Positions 5,551 to 5,691 of a stretch of DNA of 5,691 nucleotides are shown in pieces. The notes under the pieces are model-generated. The model saw nothing but the letters and a program-made list of their open reading frames with translations. It made no database searches and had not been told where the DNA came from. Made by a program: the position numbers and the translations under genes. The first letter of the stretch is position 1. Each line of letters begins with the position of its first letter. Source of the stretch: Bacteroidales bacterium (GTDB lineage: Bacteria; Bacteroidota; Bacteroidia; Bacteroidales; JAADGE01); contig JAOZQB010000188.1 in assembly GCA_029932445.1 (NCBI GenBank), positions 1 through 5,691 of the forward strand, given 5' to 3'.

Positions 5551-5691
5551 TTATTTCATAGCAAGAAGTTGTCTTACGTTTCTGTCGTCAGCTTTATGAA
5601 CGATAGCAACATAACCCAAGTTTCTTTTACGCTTTTTAGATTTCTTAGTCAAAATATGACTTTTAAAAGCATGTTTTCGTTTAATTTTACT
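5551..5691 (-). CDS. rpmI: 50S ribosomal protein L35, 5' end outside the window
   Basis: The last 46 residues of L35, a small basic protein of the 50S subunit, are present with a TAA stop at 5551-5553. The reading frame is open to the right edge. It begins SKIKRKHAFKSHILTKKSKK, the conserved core of L35 (K-R-K-H-A-F, then S-H-I-L-x-K-K-S-x-K-x-K-R), and ends in a short tail ending LLAMK. Bacteroidota L35 is about 64-65 residues, so roughly 18-19 N-terminal residues lie beyond the window. It directly precedes rplT, as in the infC-rpmI-rplT operon. The gene looks intact rather than broken. Confidence 0.95.
   Translation of the reverse strand, partial: SKIKRKHAFKSHILTKKSKKRKRNLGYVAIVHKADDRNVRQLLAMK

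Overview
The window is AT-rich DNA from a member of the Bacteroidota. Four things point there: two secreted proteins with C-terminal type IX secretion (T9SS) sorting domains, promoter candidates of the TTTG / TAnnTTTG type, the long (469-residue) form of signal peptidase I, and ribosomal proteins L20 and L35 of Bacteroidota type. The order cannot be fixed from this sequence alone. Every recognisable gene lies on the minus strand, so transcription runs from high to low coordinates.

From right to left (the direction of transcription): the 3' part of rpmI (L35) is cut by the right edge and is followed, after an unusually long 138-bp gap, by rplT (L20). This is the usual rpmI-rplT order of the infC operon and it ends at a clear intrinsic terminator (about 5011-5042). 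Next comes a 296-bp non-coding interval that holds a cluster of palindromes, including a perfect 20-bp palindrome inside a longer imperfect hairpin (4872-4985). It resembles an interspersed REP-like repeat. A possible dapB promoter follows. dapB (4-hydroxy-tetrahydrodipicolinate reductase; lysine/diaminopimelate synthesis) is 64 bp upstream of lepB (signal peptidase I), and the two probably share a transcript that ends at a strong hairpin terminator (2521-2557).

Just beyond that terminator is a close match to the Bacteroidota promoter (TTTG, 20-bp spacer, TATATTTG). It drives a two-gene unit of secreted proteins: a 475-residue right-handed beta-helix protein with Chlamydia-Pmp-like GGAI/FxxN repeats and a regular ladder of cysteines, then 35 bp later a 270-residue uncharacterised secreted protein. 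Both have signal peptides and T9SS-type C-terminal domains, so both should cross the inner membrane by Sec, probably be cleaved by a signal peptidase such as the LepB encoded next door, and be exported to the cell surface or medium by T9SS. The left 147 bp are non-coding, with one hairpin and short TAACTTT repeats.

The right-hand genes are core housekeeping genes. The accessory content is the secreted pair and the palindrome cluster. I see no evidence of a defence system, CRISPR array, transposase, tRNA or rRNA. The least explained items are the palindrome cluster and the secreted 270-residue protein.
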